Of a stretch of DNA of 64,000 nucleotides, positions 19,039 to 28,298 are shown one piece after another. The position numbers and the translations under genes are program-made. The number at the start of each line of letters is the position of its first letter. Within the stretch, counting starts at the first letter, position 1. Under the pieces are notes generated by a model. The model searched no databases and was not told the origin of the DNA. It saw nothing but the letters and a program-made list of their open reading frames with translations. The DNA comes from Opitutia bacterium (lineage in GTDB: Bacteria > Verrucomicrobiota > Verrucomicrobiia > Opitutales > Opitutaceae): the NCBI GenBank assembly GCA_947449835.1, contig CANFSZ010000006.1:1-64000 (forward strand), in the 5' to 3' direction.

Positions 19039-19067
19039 GAGCATTTTAAATTTAACTGTAGCCATAA
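19039..19067 (+). repeat. Left terminal inverted repeat of the IS630 element
   Basis: It begins GAGCATTTTAA and ends TAGCCATAA. It pairs with 20011-20039 with four mismatches and directly follows the target dinucleotide TA. Confidence 0.88.
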
Positions 19068-19091
19068 GTTTGAATGCATGCGACGTGAGAG

Positions 19092-20032
19092 ATGAAAACA
19101 CTGTCGCTGGATTTGAGGGAGCGGATCGTGGGGCCTATGATGAGAAGCAAGGGACGAGGGAGGAGATTGCACGGCGCTTTCGGGTGTCGCTCGGCATGGT
19201 GAAGAAGCTGCTCCAGCAGCGGAGCAAAACGCAGGACCTCGGCGACCGGCATCGTTTTTTCGGGTCGAAAAGCGAAGTTGCTACAGATCTATCGTGAGCG
19301 ACTCGAAAAACTGGTCGCCGCCGAACCGGACCTGACCCTGGCGCAGATCAAGGCCCGGCTGTCGATGAGCTGCACCGTTCCGGCGCTACATTACGCCCTG
19401 CTAGCGCTGGGGCTGACATATAAAAAAAGACGCTCCACGCGGCCGAACAAAACCGGCCCGATGTCGCCGCCACTCGGCAACAGTGGAAGTCGGAATAAAG
19501 CCGCTTCGAGGCGAGCAGGCTCGTCTTCATCGACGAATCGGCGGCCAAAACAAACATGACGCGCCTGCGCGGGCGAGCCCCGCGCAGGCCAGCCTCTGGC
19601 GGCGAGCTGTCCGCACGGCCATTGGAAAACCACCACGATGATCTCCTCCGTTCGCTTGGACGGCACGAGCGCCTGCATGACAATCGAAGGGCGACCAACA
19701 CCAAGGTCATCCAAGCCTACGTGAGGGAAATCCTCGTGCCGACCCTGCGCTCTGGCGACATAGTCGTGCTGTACAATCTCGGGGCCTACAAAAACGAAGC
19801 CACCCTCGCTCTGATCTCCGCCGCCGGTGCGCAAACCCGGTTTCTGCCCGCCTACTCGCAGGATCTGAACCCCATCGAATTGATATGGAGTATGGTCAAA
19901 GCTCTCTTGTTGCGCGACGCCGAAGCGCGCTCCGAGTCCGCCCTCCTGCAGGCAATCACCCAAGCCCTCGCCGCCGTCACGGCCAATGACGCCAAGGACT
20001 GGTTTGCCCATTATGGCTATAGTTTAACTTAA
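19092..20032 (+). pseudogene. IS630-family transposase, multiply disrupted
   Basis: The start MKTLSLDLRERIV (ATG 19092) and the HTH segment EEIARRFRVSLGMVKKLLQQ are in different frames (a base is missing near 19130). Further breaks are an extra T in the T run 19255-19260, an indel in the A run 19422-19428, an in-frame TAA at 19496-19498, and a frame excursion between about 19590 and 19690. The first catalytic Asp survives (FIDES) and so does the Glu (DLNPIE), but the middle Asp is Tyr: LYNLGAYK, TAC at 19772-19774, where IS630 enzymes have LDNLGAHK. The element cannot make an active transposase. Confidence 0.9.
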
Positions 20033-20039
20033 AATACTC
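20011..20039 (+). repeat. Right terminal inverted repeat of the IS630 element
   Basis: It starts TTATGGCTATAG and ends AAAATACTC, the imperfect reverse complement of 19039-19067. It contains the transposase stop codon (TAA 20030-20032). Confidence 0.88.
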
Positions 20040-21190
20040 TAGCGCTTTAATTTCAACAACCGCTCACCCGCTGCGTGGAGCGTCGCGGGCTTCTTGGCAA
20101 AATTGAGCCGCACGTAGCGGTTTTCGCCGTTCGCAAAAAAACTTGAGCCTGGGACGGGCGCGACGCCGATCTCCTTCGTCATCCAGTGCGCGAATTCCAC
20201 GTCGCTCGCGTAGCCGAAAGGCGAAATATCAAGCATCACAAAATAAGCTCCTTCAGGCCGCGTGTAACTCAAGCCCGTCTGGTCGAGATAACTCAGCAAC
20301 ACATCACGCGAGGCCGCGTACTCCGCCGCCAACCCATCGTAGTAGCTCGCCGGAAAATTCAGCGCCGTCACCACCGCGTGTTGCAACGGTGCCGCCGCGC
20401 CCACCGTCAGAAAATCATGCACTTTACGCGCCTGCGCGATCACCCCCGGCGCCGCATGGAGATAGCCGAGCCGCCAACCCGTGATCGAAAACGTCTTCGA
20501 CAACGACGAACACATGAGTGTGCGCTGAGCCATACCGGGCAACGTCGAGAAATACGTGTGTCGATGCGGCGCGAAGACGATGTGCTCATAAACTTCGTCC
20601 GTGAGCACCCAAGTATCGAATTCCTCGGCGAGCGCCGCGATCTGCAAAAGCTCCTCGCGCGTAAACACCCGGCCGCATGGATTCGATGGGTTGCATAAAA
20701 CAAACGCCTTCAAACCGCTCGCAAACACCCGCCGCAGCTCCGCCGGATCAAAGCGATAATGCGGCGGATGCAACGGCACGTGCACGGGCTGCGCGCCGGA
20801 GAGAATCGCATCGGCATTATAGTTTTCGTAAAAGGGAGAGAACATCCCTACTTTGTCCCCCGGATCACACACGGTCATGAACGCGGCCATCATCGCCTCG
20901 GTCGCGCCGCAGGTCACCACGAGCTCGCGGTCCGCATCCACGGGCCGCCCTGTGAAACGCGCGATCTTCGCGCCCAGGGCCGCGCGTAATTCAGGCGCAC
21001 CCCAGGTCACGGCGTATTGGTGTCGCCCGGCATCCATCGCAGCTTTGCCCGCCTCCACGAGCGCGGCCGGCGGGTCCCAATCAGGAAAACCTTGCGAGAG
21101 ATTAATCGCGCCGTGTTGCGCGGCGACGCGCGACATCTCGCGGATGAGCGACTCGGTGAAACCAGCGGTGCGGTGCGACGTACGGGGCAT
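20039..21190 (-). CDS. Class I/II PLP aminotransferase (methionine aminotransferase-like)
   Basis: The 383-residue protein has the fold-type I landmarks: INLSQGFPDWDPP at the N terminus (as in YbdL/kynurenine aminotransferase-like enzymes), YAVTWGAPELRAAL, CNPSNPCGRVFT, the DEVYEH motif that contacts PLP, the Schiff-base lysine in SSLSKTFSITGWRLGY, and the carboxylate-binding Arg in NRYVRLNFAK. It transfers the amino group of a methionine-, glutamine- or aromatic-type amino acid to a keto acid. Its stop TAG is assembled from the TA target site plus the first base of the IS; before insertion the stop would have been TAA at the same codon, so the protein is unchanged. Confidence 0.9.
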   Translation of the reverse strand: MPRTSHRTAGFTESLIREMSRVAAQHGAINLSQGFPDWDPPAALVEAGKAAMDAGRHQYAVTWGAPELRAALGAKIARFTGRPVDADRELVVTCGATEAMMAAFMTVCDPGDKVGMFSPFYENYNADAILSGAQPVHVPLHPPHYRFDPAELRRVFASGLKAFVLCNPSNPCGRVFTREELLQIAALAEEFDTWVLTDEVYEHIVFAPHRHTYFSTLPGMAQRTLMCSSLSKTFSITGWRLGYLHAAPGVIAQARKVHDFLTVGAAAPLQHAVVTALNFPASYYDGLAAEYAASRDVLLSYLDQTGLSYTRPEGAYFVMLDISPFGYASDVEFAHWMTKEIGVAPVPGSSFFANGENRYVRLNFAKKPATLHAAGERLLKLKR

Positions 21191-21253
21191 GGAGAAATAG
21201 TGGGAGGAAAACCGCGCGAGAAAATCAATCGCCGCAAAGCAGCGACCGCACGA

Positions 21254-22132
21254 TCACGGAATTTTTAACGTCATGCCTTCTTTTAGCGGCGTGCTCGCAC
21301 CGGCGGGCAGCACATCGCGGTTGGCCTCAATCAGAGACTGGACGCGGGCGTTGGTGGCGGCGCCGTAATATTTTTTTGCGATGGCGTAGAGCGAGTCTTT
21401 CGCCGCGACCGTGTGCCGCCTACCGCCGGCTGCGCTCGGAGTGGAGGCCTTGCCGCGCAGACCGGCTGCGTTGGCGGGCGTTTGAAAATCAGTGCTGGGT
21501 TCCGGCTCACGATTAGCGATGGGCGCGAGCGTGATGGCTGAGGCTTCGTCCGCCGCCGCCGGCGCGGGGAGACGCGCATCCACGCTTTCAGCGGTAGCGC
21601 CACGAGGTACAGAACCGAGGCTAGTGGGCGCGCTGCCGCTCAAGCCGCGCAGGGTGGCGAGTTCGTTGCGGAGCTGTTCATTTTCGCGCTCGAGGCGTTC
21701 ACGTTGATCAAAACCGTCGAGCCGCACTTCGCGTGAGTCGAGCGGCTGATTGGGCAACGTGCGCCCGAAATCACGTTTCGCCGCCTCAATCTGTTGGCGC
21801 ACGAGCGGCGCTTGGCGGGAGTTGGGCTGTTGCTCGAGGTACTTGCGGAAATGATAAATGGCGGCGATCGGGTCTTTGATGTGCTGTTTATAGATGAGAC
21901 CGGCTTCAAGGTGCGACTCGGGCGAGGCCTCGCCGCGCCGAGCGATCACGCGCAGAAATGTCGACAGCGCTTCCTGCGGCCGGCCCTGTTTGACCAGTTG
22001 CTGACCTTCACGGTACGCAGCGTCATCTGTCTCCGCGCTCAAGCCCAAGCTCTCACCGGGACCACAACCTGCGCCCGCCAGCCCAAAGGCTAGCACCGTT
22101 AACGCGGAGAGATTTTTAAAAAACTTGAACAT
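21254..22132 (-). CDS. Lipoprotein with TPR-like region and C-terminal LysM domain
   Basis: The 292-residue protein has a lipoprotein signal peptide (LAFGLAGAGC, lipid Cys at residue 23). A helical repeat region follows (AYREGQQLVKQGRPQEALSTFLRVIARRG; SHLEAGLIYKQHIKDPIAAIYHFRKYLEQQP), then a coiled segment RERLERENEQLRNELATLRG, a low-complexity linker, and a LysM at about 235-292 (HTVAAKDSLYAIAKKYYG...LIEANRDVL...TPLKEGMTLKIP). LysM binds peptidoglycan, so this is probably a periplasmic cell-wall-anchored protein. Its role is unknown. It is divergent from kdsD and upstream of the aminotransferase on the same strand. Confidence 0.85.
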   Translation of the reverse strand: MFKFFKNLSALTVLAFGLAGAGCGPGESLGLSAETDDAAYREGQQLVKQGRPQEALSTFLRVIARRGEASPESHLEAGLIYKQHIKDPIAAIYHFRKYLEQQPNSRQAPLVRQQIEAAKRDFGRTLPNQPLDSREVRLDGFDQRERLERENEQLRNELATLRGLSGSAPTSLGSVPRGATAESVDARLPAPAAADEASAITLAPIANREPEPSTDFQTPANAAGLRGKASTPSAAGGRRHTVAAKDSLYAIAKKYYGAATNARVQSLIEANRDVLPAGASTPLKEGMTLKIP

Positions 22133-22209
22133 CGGAAACAGGGAAAGGGATTGAATGCAAATGAGCCTTCCCTAAGTTCCAGCCTCCGCCCTCGCGGTTC
22201 AAATCATAA

Positions 22210-23199
22210 ATGGCCATAGCTCCGAAATCCGCCCTCGCCCGCGCCCGCCGCTGCTTCCGTATCGAAGGCGAGGCCCTCACCGCCACCGCCCGGAGCTTAG
22301 ACCGGGAATTTGTCGCCACCGCTCGCGCCGTCGAATCTACGGTTGCCGCCAGTGGTAAACTGATCTTCAGCGGCGTCGGCAAATCCGCCCACATCGCCCA
22401 AAAAATCGCCGCGACTTTCAACAGTACCGGCGTCGCCTCGTGTTTTCTCGACGCGACGCAGGCGCTCCACGGTGATCTCGGGCTCTGCGCCGAGGGCGAT
22501 CTCGCGATTCTGCTCAGCAACAGCGGACAATCCGAAGAAATCCTGCGCCTCGTGCCGCTCTTAAAACGTTTCGGCCTGCGCGTCGTGGCGTTCACCGCCC
22601 AAAGCGATTCCGACCTCGCTCGCACCGCAGACCACCGCCTCCTCTACCGCGTTCCCCGCGAAGCCTGCCCGCTCAAACTCGCCCCGACGGCGAGCACCAC
22701 CGCCGCCCTCGCCCTCGGCGACGCGCTCGCGATGGTAATCCTCGAAGCCCGCGGCCTCACGCGCGACGACTTCGCGCGCTTCCATCCAGCGGGCAACCTC
22801 GGCCGCGTGCTGCTGCTGCGCGTGCGCGACATCATGCGCACAGCCGACCGCCTCCCCATCGCAGCGGACACCGTCACGCTCCAAGACGCGATTCTCGCGA
22901 TGACCAAGGCCAAGAGCGGCAGCATCGCCCTCGTCGCCCAAAAAACCGGGCGCCTTTCCGGCATTCTCACCGACGGAGATTTTCGTCGCAGCGCGCTCAC
23001 GGGGCCCGATTTCTTGAGTCGCCCCGTGGCTGCGTTCATGACGCGCAAACCCAAAACCATCTCCGCCGAAGCCCTCGGCGTCGACGCGCTCCGTCTCTTT
23101 GAGGCCCACAAGATCGACGATCTCATCGTCGTCGATGCTCAAGGCCGCCCCGTCGGCCTGATCGACGGACAGGATTTGCCGAAGTTGAAAATCGTGTGA
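22210..23199 (+). CDS. kdsD: Arabinose-5-phosphate isomerase (KpsF/GutQ family)
   Basis: The 329-residue protein has an N-terminal SIS sugar-isomerase domain (GKLIFSGVGKSAHIAQKIAATFNSTG; LLSNSGQSEEILRLVP; APTASTTAALALGDALAMVILEARG) and two C-terminal CBS domains (RDIMRTADRLPIAADTVTLQDAI; AFMTRKPKTISAEALGVDALRLFEAHKIDDLIVVD). This is the complete architecture of KdsD, which interconverts ribulose-5-phosphate and arabinose-5-phosphate for Kdo synthesis, consistent with a lipopolysaccharide-bearing organism. Its stop overlaps the GTG start of the next gene (GTGA). Confidence 0.93.
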   Translation: MAIAPKSALARARRCFRIEGEALTATARSLDREFVATARAVESTVAASGKLIFSGVGKSAHIAQKIAATFNSTGVASCFLDATQALHGDLGLCAEGDLAILLSNSGQSEEILRLVPLLKRFGLRVVAFTAQSDSDLARTADHRLLYRVPREACPLKLAPTASTTAALALGDALAMVILEARGLTRDDFARFHPAGNLGRVLLLRVRDIMRTADRLPIAADTVTLQDAILAMTKAKSGSIALVAQKTGRLSGILTDGDFRRSALTGPDFLSRPVAAFMTRKPKTISAEALGVDALRLFEAHKIDDLIVVDAQGRPVGLIDGQDLPKLKIV

Positions 23200-24461
23200 A
23201 GCCCCCTATCCGCATCGCCATCGTTGGCCTCGGCGGATTCGCCGGTTCACACCACACCGCCGTCGCTCGCCTCGAGGAACGCGGCCACGCCAAACTCATC
23301 TGCACCTGCGATCCGCGCGCCGATGGGTTCGCTAAAGAACGCGAATCCCTAGGCTTCGCCGCTCGAGGCGTGCAGATTTTTACCGATTACCGCGCCATGC
23401 TCGCTGCTTGCGCGCGCGATCTCGACCTCGTCGTCATCCCCACGCCGATCAATCTCCACGCCGAGATGCACGCGGCGGCCACCGCCCTCGGCCTGCCTGT
23501 TTATCTCGAGAAACCGCCCACGCTCGATCACGCCGAGCTCGAGCGTATGATCACGGCTGATACGCGCGCGGCGAAATCCTCCTTCGTTGGTTTCAACTTC
23601 ATCGTCGAAAAACCGCGTCTCGCATTGAAAGAACGCCTGCTCGCGGGCGAGTTCGGCGCGTTGCGCAGCACGACGCTCAGCGCACTCTGGCCGCGACCGG
23701 CGAGCTACTTCCAGCGCAACGACTGGGCCGGGCGCCTCATGATGGCGGACCGAGCTGTCCTCGATTCGTGTTTTGGCAACGCCATGGCGCACTTCGTCCA
23801 TAACATGTTGTTCTGGGCCGGGCCGCACGTGTTACACAGCTGGGCACAACTCGCCACCGTTCGCGCCGAACTTTACCGCGCGCATGCCATCGAGGGCGCG
23901 GACACTTTTTTCGTCGAGGCGACGACTACCACCGGCGTGAATCAGCGCTTCGCCCTCTCACACGCCTGCGCCGGCACCGCCTCGCACAACGAAACCCTGC
24001 TCTGCGAGCGCGCCACGCTGCACTACGTCGTAGGCCGGCAGATCGAGATTCGCTGGCACGACGGCCGCATCGAACGCAGCACACCCGAGCCCTTCGACGG
24101 CCTCGAGTGCAATCACCTCGATTATTACCGTTACCTCCGCGGTGAAACGTCGCGCCCCGCGACATCGCTCGTCGACTCGCGCCCATTCGTCGCGCTCAAC
24201 GATCTCGCGCACGTCTCCAGTAGCATCATCGCGTCGATTCCAGCTCACCTCATCTCGGGCGTGCGCGATGAAAAGGAGCAAAAAGATTACCTCAATGTCG
24301 CCGGCATTAACACCGTCTGTGAGGCGTTTCTCGCGCGCGGCATCTGGCCCGGCGCGCACGGCTGGAACCACCCGGGAAGCGAAAACACAACGCCCGCCGA
24401 CCTATCGCGTTTCGAAGCTATAATCCGAGCGATGGCCATGCCGCACCGTAAGGCCGATTAA
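23196..24461 (+). CDS. Gfo/Idh/MocA-family oxidoreductase
   Basis: The 421-residue protein begins with a GTG at 23196 that overlaps the kdsD stop. The N-terminal Rossmann motif IRIAIVGLGGFAGSHH binds NAD(P), and VYLEKPPTLDHAELERM carries the EKP signature whose Lys is part of the catalytic site in this family. It is somewhat longer than typical (330-390). Such enzymes oxidise sugars, inositols or related polyols. The tight coupling to kdsD suggests a link with sugar-phosphate or envelope-sugar metabolism, but no substrate can be named. Confidence 0.85.
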   Translation: MKPPIRIAIVGLGGFAGSHHTAVARLEERGHAKLICTCDPRADGFAKERESLGFAARGVQIFTDYRAMLAACARDLDLVVIPTPINLHAEMHAAATALGLPVYLEKPPTLDHAELERMITADTRAAKSSFVGFNFIVEKPRLALKERLLAGEFGALRSTTLSALWPRPASYFQRNDWAGRLMMADRAVLDSCFGNAMAHFVHNMLFWAGPHVLHSWAQLATVRAELYRAHAIEGADTFFVEATTTTGVNQRFALSHACAGTASHNETLLCERATLHYVVGRQIEIRWHDGRIERSTPEPFDGLECNHLDYYRYLRGETSRPATSLVDSRPFVALNDLAHVSSSIIASIPAHLISGVRDEKEQKDYLNVAGINTVCEAFLARGIWPGAHGWNHPGSENTTPADLSRFEAIIRAMAMPHRKAD

Positions 24462-24555
24462 CGCCGAACCCACGCGGCGCTAATTTCCGCGGACCACGCG
24501 GCTCAACATTCGCCACTCGCTTTACTCCCTGAGACCCTCACGCCAAATTTTTCCC

Positions 24556-26193
24556 ATGCCCACGCCCGCCTTCTTTTATCAAGACCCGCTGCCCCTCGGC
24601 CCCGACGACACCGTTTATCGCCTCCTCACCAAGGAAGGCGTGAGCACCACGACCTTCGAAGGCCGGGAAATTCTCAAAGTCGCGCCCGAGACTCTCGCCT
24701 ACCTCGCTCAGCACGCCTTTCACGACACGTCGTTTTTCCTCCGCTCGAAACACGTCGCCCAAGTCGCCGCCATACTCGACGACCCCGCCGCCAGCGCCAA
24801 CGACCGCTATGTCGCCCTCACCCTGCTCAAAAACGCCGAGATCGCCGCGCGTGGTATTCTCCCGATGTGCCAGGACACCGGCACCGCCACCATCCTCGGC
24901 AAAAAAGGCCAACAAGTCTGGACCGGCGCCAACGACGCCGAGTGGCTGAGTCGCGGCGTCTACGACTGCTACACCAAGGAAAACCTCCGCTACTCCCAAG
25001 TCGCACCGATCGATCTCTGGAAAGAGGTCAACACGGGCACCAATCTCCCGGCCCAAATCGATCTCTACGCCACCGAGGGCGCGAAGTACGAATTCCTCTT
25101 CGTCGCCAAAGGCGGCGGCTCCGCCAACAAAATGTTTCTCTACCAAGAAACCAAGGCGCTGCTCAATCCGAAGAGCCTCGAAAAATTCGTCGCCGACAAA
25201 CTCCAATACCTCGGCACCAGCGCTTGCCCGCCCTATCACCTCGTCTTCGTCATCGGCGGCACCAGCGCCGAAGCGTGCCTGAAAACCCTCAAGCTCGCCT
25301 CCGCCAAATACCTCGACGCGCTCCCCACCACCGGCAACGAACACGGCCGCGCCTTCCGCGACCTCGATTGGGAAAAGAAAATCCTCGAGATCGCCCAAAA
25401 CAGCAAAATCGGCGCCCAATTCGGTGGTAAATATTTCGCCCTCGATGTCCGCGTCGTCCGTCTGACGCGCCACGGCGCCAGCTGCCCCGTCGGCATGGGC
25501 GTCTCGTGTAGCGCCGACCGCAACATCAAAGCCAAGATCACCCAAGACGGCGTTTTCCTCGAAGCGATGGAAACCAACCCCGGTCGCTTTATCCCGGAAG
25601 CCGACCGCCGCTTCAAAGACGACAATATTGTCAAAATCGATCTCCGCCGCCCGATGCCCGAGATCCTCGCCGAGCTCTCCAAATATCCGGTCACCACTCG
25701 CGTCTCGCTCACCGGCCCAATGATCGTCGCCCGCGACAGCGCCCACGCGAAACTCCAGGAGCGCATCGACACCGGCCTCGGCCTGCCCGACTACGTTAAA
25801 AATCACCCCATCTACTACGCTGGTCCCGCCAAGACCCCCGCCGGTTTCGCCTCTGGCTCCTTCGGTCCCACGACCGCCGGCCGCATGGATAGTTACGTAA
25901 ACAATTTCCAAGCTCTCGGCGGTTCCATGATCATGCTCGCCAAGGGCAACCGCAGCCAAGCCGTCACCAAATCCTGCAAGGCCCACGGCGGATTTTACCT
26001 CGGTAGCATCGGCGGTCCGGCCGCGATCTTGGCGCAGGACAACATCAAGAAAGTCGAAGTCCTCGAATACCCCGAACTCGGCATGGAAGCGATTTGGAAG
26101 ATCGAAGTGAAGGACTTCCCCGCCTTCATCCTCGTCGACGACAAGGGCAACGATTTCTTCGTCAACAACTGCGGCATCTGCGTCCCCGGCTGA
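24556..26193 (+). CDS. fumA: Class I fumarate hydratase (iron-sulfur)
   Basis: The 545-residue length matches FumA/FumB of E. coli (548). Conserved cysteines for the 4Fe-4S cluster appear in [14 protein letters not shown], the [23 protein letters not shown] segment and [19 protein letters not shown]. The C-terminal beta-fumarase part has [29 protein letters not shown] and ends with [10 protein letters not shown]. It hydrates fumarate to malate in the TCA cycle and is oxygen-sensitive. It is monocistronic and convergent with yjbQ with only nine bases between stops. Confidence 0.93.
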   Translation: MPTPAFFYQDPLPLGPDDTVYRLLTKEGVSTTTFEGREILKVAPETLAYLAQHAFHDTSFFLRSKHVAQVAAILDDPAASANDRYVALTLLKNAEIAARGILPMCQDTGTATILGKKGQQVWTGANDAEWLSRGVYDCYTKENLRYSQVAPIDLWKEVNTGTNLPAQIDLYATEGAKYEFLFVAKGGGSANKMFLYQETKALLNPKSLEKFVADKLQYLGTSACPPYHLVFVIGGTSAEACLKTLKLASAKYLDALPTTGNEHGRAFRDLDWEKKILEIAQNSKIGAQFGGKYFALDVRVVRLTRHGASCPVGMGVSCSADRNIKAKITQDGVFLEAMETNPGRFIPEADRRFKDDNIVKIDLRRPMPEILAELSKYPVTTRVSLTGPMIVARDSAHAKLQERIDTGLGLPDYVKNHPIYYAGPAKTPAGFASGSFGPTTAGRMDSYVNNFQALGGSMIMLAKGNRSQAVTKSCKAHGGFYLGSIGGPAAILAQDNIKKVEVLEYPELGMEAIWKIEVKDFPAFILVDDKGNDFFVNNCGICVPG

Positions 26194-26202
26194 ACCACCG
26201 CG

Positions 26203-26619
26203 TCAGCCCAACACCGTCACGATCACCGTGCGGGCTTGAGGCGCGTGGCGGTGTTCCCACAGAAAAATCCCCTGCCACGTGCCCAGCAGTAATTTGCGGT
26301 CGGCAAACGGCACGCTCTCGCTCGTCCGCGTGAGCGCCATTTTGATGTGTGAGGGCATGTCGTCGGGCCCTTCGAGCGTGTGCTCAAACGCGGGATCGTC
26401 CGCCGGCACGAGGAGATCGAGCCACGCGACGAGATCGCGACGCGCCGAAGGATCGGCGTTTTCCATGATCACCAAACTCGCGCTCGTGTGCTGACAAAAA
26501 ATCGTCACGACTCCGCGCGTCATCCCGCTGCGTCCGAGCACGCCCGCGATCTGCTCGGTGAATTCATGCAAACCCGCTCCGCGCGCCCGCAACGTCAGCG
26601 ACTCTTGAAAAACAGCCAT
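26203..26619 (-). CDS. YjbQ/UPF0047-family protein (secondary thiamine-phosphate synthase type)
   Basis: From ATG 26619 (MAVFQESLTLRARG) the protein has 138 residues, the normal size of the family. It shows GVVTIFCQHTSASLVIMENADPSARRDL, the hallmark QHTSAS/NADP motif, and MPSHIKMALTRTSESVPFADRKLLLGTWQGIFLWEHR, the C-terminal signature. Members complement thiamine-phosphate synthase mutants weakly, and the true function is unsettled. Four more upstream codons are open, but the family start fits 26619. Confidence 0.9.
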   Translation of the reverse strand: MAVFQESLTLRARGAGLHEFTEQIAGVLGRSGMTRGVVTIFCQHTSASLVIMENADPSARRDLVAWLDLLVPADDPAFEHTLEGPDDMPSHIKMALTRTSESVPFADRKLLLGTWQGIFLWEHRHAPQARTVIVTVLG

Positions 26620-26677
26620 GCCCCGAGCCAATCGCCGCCCGCCCCGCGCTCAAGCTCGCAACCTCACCGCCCGACGC

Positions 26678-26704
26678 AAAAAAGCCGGGCGCTCAAGCCC
26701 GGCT
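26678..26704 (-). terminator. Terminator of the two-component/ECF operon
   Basis: On the minus strand, AGCCGGGC and GCCCGGCT (perfect 8-bp stem, loop of six) are followed by a run of six U (A run 26678-26683 on the plus strand). It lies 39 bases after the last operon gene. Confidence 0.88.
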
Positions 26705-26742
26705 GCGACCTCATCGTTTTCGACTCGGACCAAATGCCCGCC

Positions 26743-27609
26743 TCAGAATTTCACCATCAAGCGATCACCGCCGAGCCCGAGCCGGCTGTTGACCGACTCG
26801 TAGAGGCGCTCGTCGGAAATCCGACTGGCCAAGCGCTCGCTGCTCCGCGGGGAGATTGGTTTCGCATTGGCCACGACCGGCAACGCCGTACCGAGGTAAC
26901 GCGCCCGCCGCACATCGGCTGGAGCCTTCATCTGCGCGAGCGGATCCACCACCGGCGTACGTGCCGGCATCACACGTGATTCAAAACCACGCATCACCGG
27001 ATTCAGCAGCGGACGGCCGCCAAAGGTATTATCGTCGGATTGAGCCGCCGCAAAATTTTCCGCGATCGAGCGAGCCGAAGGGCTCGCGACAGCCACCTTA
27101 TCGGCGCCAGCACCGATGAGCGTCGCCATCGCCGAGACGCGTTGCGCGCCGTCGGCACTCGTGAAGTTATTTTCCGCCGCTGCGTTGATGTCGGTATCTT
27201 CCGTCGCCGCAACGTCTAAGGCGGTGATCGCCGGGAAATTAACGACGTTCGCAGAATTGCCCGCCAAGAAGCCGGAATTCGACCGAAGGTTATTTTCAGT
27301 TCCTTGTTCCACGAGCCCGGGCAACACGACGCCACCGGAACCGGCGTTCTGGGTTTGATATTCCCGCACGCTCAAAAAAGTCAGCGCCAACACCGCCGTA
27401 GCTCCGAGCGGTAAATGATAACGCGAAAGTCCCGCTAGGGCGCGGGCGGGCAACGTCTGCCACCAGGGACGTTTCGCAACGAGAGCCGTGAGTTGCTTGG
27501 CGCGCAGCTCGCGTTCAAATTGCACCCAAAATTCCGGCGCAGGGCGCTCGGCCCGCTTCAAACGCAGCAAATCCTCAAGGCTCACGGGTTTCTGGTGATC
27601 GGACTTCAT
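26743..27609 (-). CDS. Single-pass membrane protein in the anti-sigma position
   Basis: The 288-residue protein has a cytoplasmic N terminus of about 63 residues (SLEDLLRLKRAERPAPEFWVQFERELRAKQL), one membrane helix at about 64-81 (LPLGATAVLALTFLSV) and a low-complexity outer part rich in Ala, Asn and Ser. There is no zinc-binding HxxxCxxC motif of ZAS anti-sigma factors. Its start overlaps the stop of the ECF sigma gene by four bases (ATGA), the classical sigma/anti-sigma coupling. I infer an anti-sigma role from topology and position; no domain proves it. Confidence 0.72.
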   Translation of the reverse strand: MKSDHQKPVSLEDLLRLKRAERPAPEFWVQFERELRAKQLTALVAKRPWWQTLPARALAGLSRYHLPLGATAVLALTFLSVREYQTQNAGSGGVVLPGLVEQGTENNLRSNSGFLAGNSANVVNFPAITALDVAATEDTDINAAAENNFTSADGAQRVSAMATLIGAGADKVAVASPSARSIAENFAAAQSDDNTFGGRPLLNPVMRGFESRVMPARTPVVDPLAQMKAPADVRRARYLGTALPVVANAKPISPRSSERLASRISDERLYESVNSRLGLGGDRLMVKF

Positions 27610-28298
27610 CGGCGCAGGTAAGGCTGGAGCTCAGCTTGCAAGAGTTGTTTCGCGTAATGCAGCCGCGATCGCACGGTTCCCACGGAGGAATCCATGATCT
27701 CGGCGATCTCTTGGTGGCTCAGGCCCTCGATTTCGAATAAAGTAACCACGGTGCGATGCTTGATAGACAGTTTCTGCATCGCTTCGTTCAATTTTTCCTG
27801 AAGTTCGCGCACGTAGGTGTCTTTTTCGGCCCCACTCGTGTCCGTGAGCGCGGCGATAATCTCGCGGGAAACCGGCTCATCGGCGTCGATCTGTTGCAGG
27901 CTAAAAAACGAGCGGAGGCGGTGTTTACGCAGGTGACTCAGCGCCGTATTCACCGCGATCCGATACAACCAGGTAAAAAACGACGACTGCCCGCTGAAAC
28001 GGTGTATCGACTGAAACGTCTTAATAAACGCGTCTTGCGTGAGATCGGCTGCATCCTCGCGATTCGAGGTCATGTTGTAAATAATCCCGAGCACGCGCTC
28101 GCGGTATTTAAGGATCAACTCGTCGAAAGCCGCCACGTCGCCGGCTTGCACGCGATGCACGATTGCCATGTCGGCATCGGCCTCGAGCACCCGCTCCGGG
28201 GAGGCAACGAGGGTTTTGCCGATGACCTTGGTGGCGTGCATGACATCGTGAGCAAACCCGAGCCCGCGCCCGGAGCAAATGGAAAGTTTTTCGCTCAT
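27606..28298 (-). CDS. ECF-type RNA polymerase sigma factor
   Basis: From ATG 28298 (MSEKLSICSGRG) the protein has 230 residues. Region 2 is seen as FDELILKYRERVLGIIYNMTSNREDAADLTQDAFIKTFQSI with the -10-binding continuation FFTWLYRIAVNTALSHLRK; region 4 is RTVVTLFEIEGLSHQEIAEIMDSSVGTVRSRLHYAKQLL. It carries an unusual N-terminal extension of about 55 residues before region 2. The start codon overlaps the kinase stop (ATGA), and its own stop overlaps the membrane protein start, so the three are co-translated. The frame also opens at 28349 inside the kinase gene, but the coupling argues for 28298. Confidence 0.92.
   Translation of the reverse strand: MSEKLSICSGRGLGFAHDVMHATKVIGKTLVASPERVLEADADMAIVHRVQAGDVAAFDELILKYRERVLGIIYNMTSNREDAADLTQDAFIKTFQSIHRFSGQSSFFTWLYRIAVNTALSHLRKHRLRSFFSLQQIDADEPVSREIIAALTDTSGAEKDTYVRELQEKLNEAMQKLSIKHRTVVTLFEIEGLSHQEIAEIMDSSVGTVRSRLHYAKQLLQAELQPYLRR

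Larger units (their letters stand above)
19039..20039 (+). mobile_element. Decayed IS630-family insertion sequence (1001 bp)
   Basis: The element is bounded by imperfect 29-bp terminal inverted repeats at 19039-19067 and 20011-20039 (25 of 29 positions match) and flanked by TA on both sides (19037-19038 and 20040-20041), the target duplication of IS630/Tc1-mariner elements. Inside is one transposase gene with several frameshifts. The right edge supplies the G of the TAG stop of the neighbouring aminotransferase. Confidence 0.9.
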
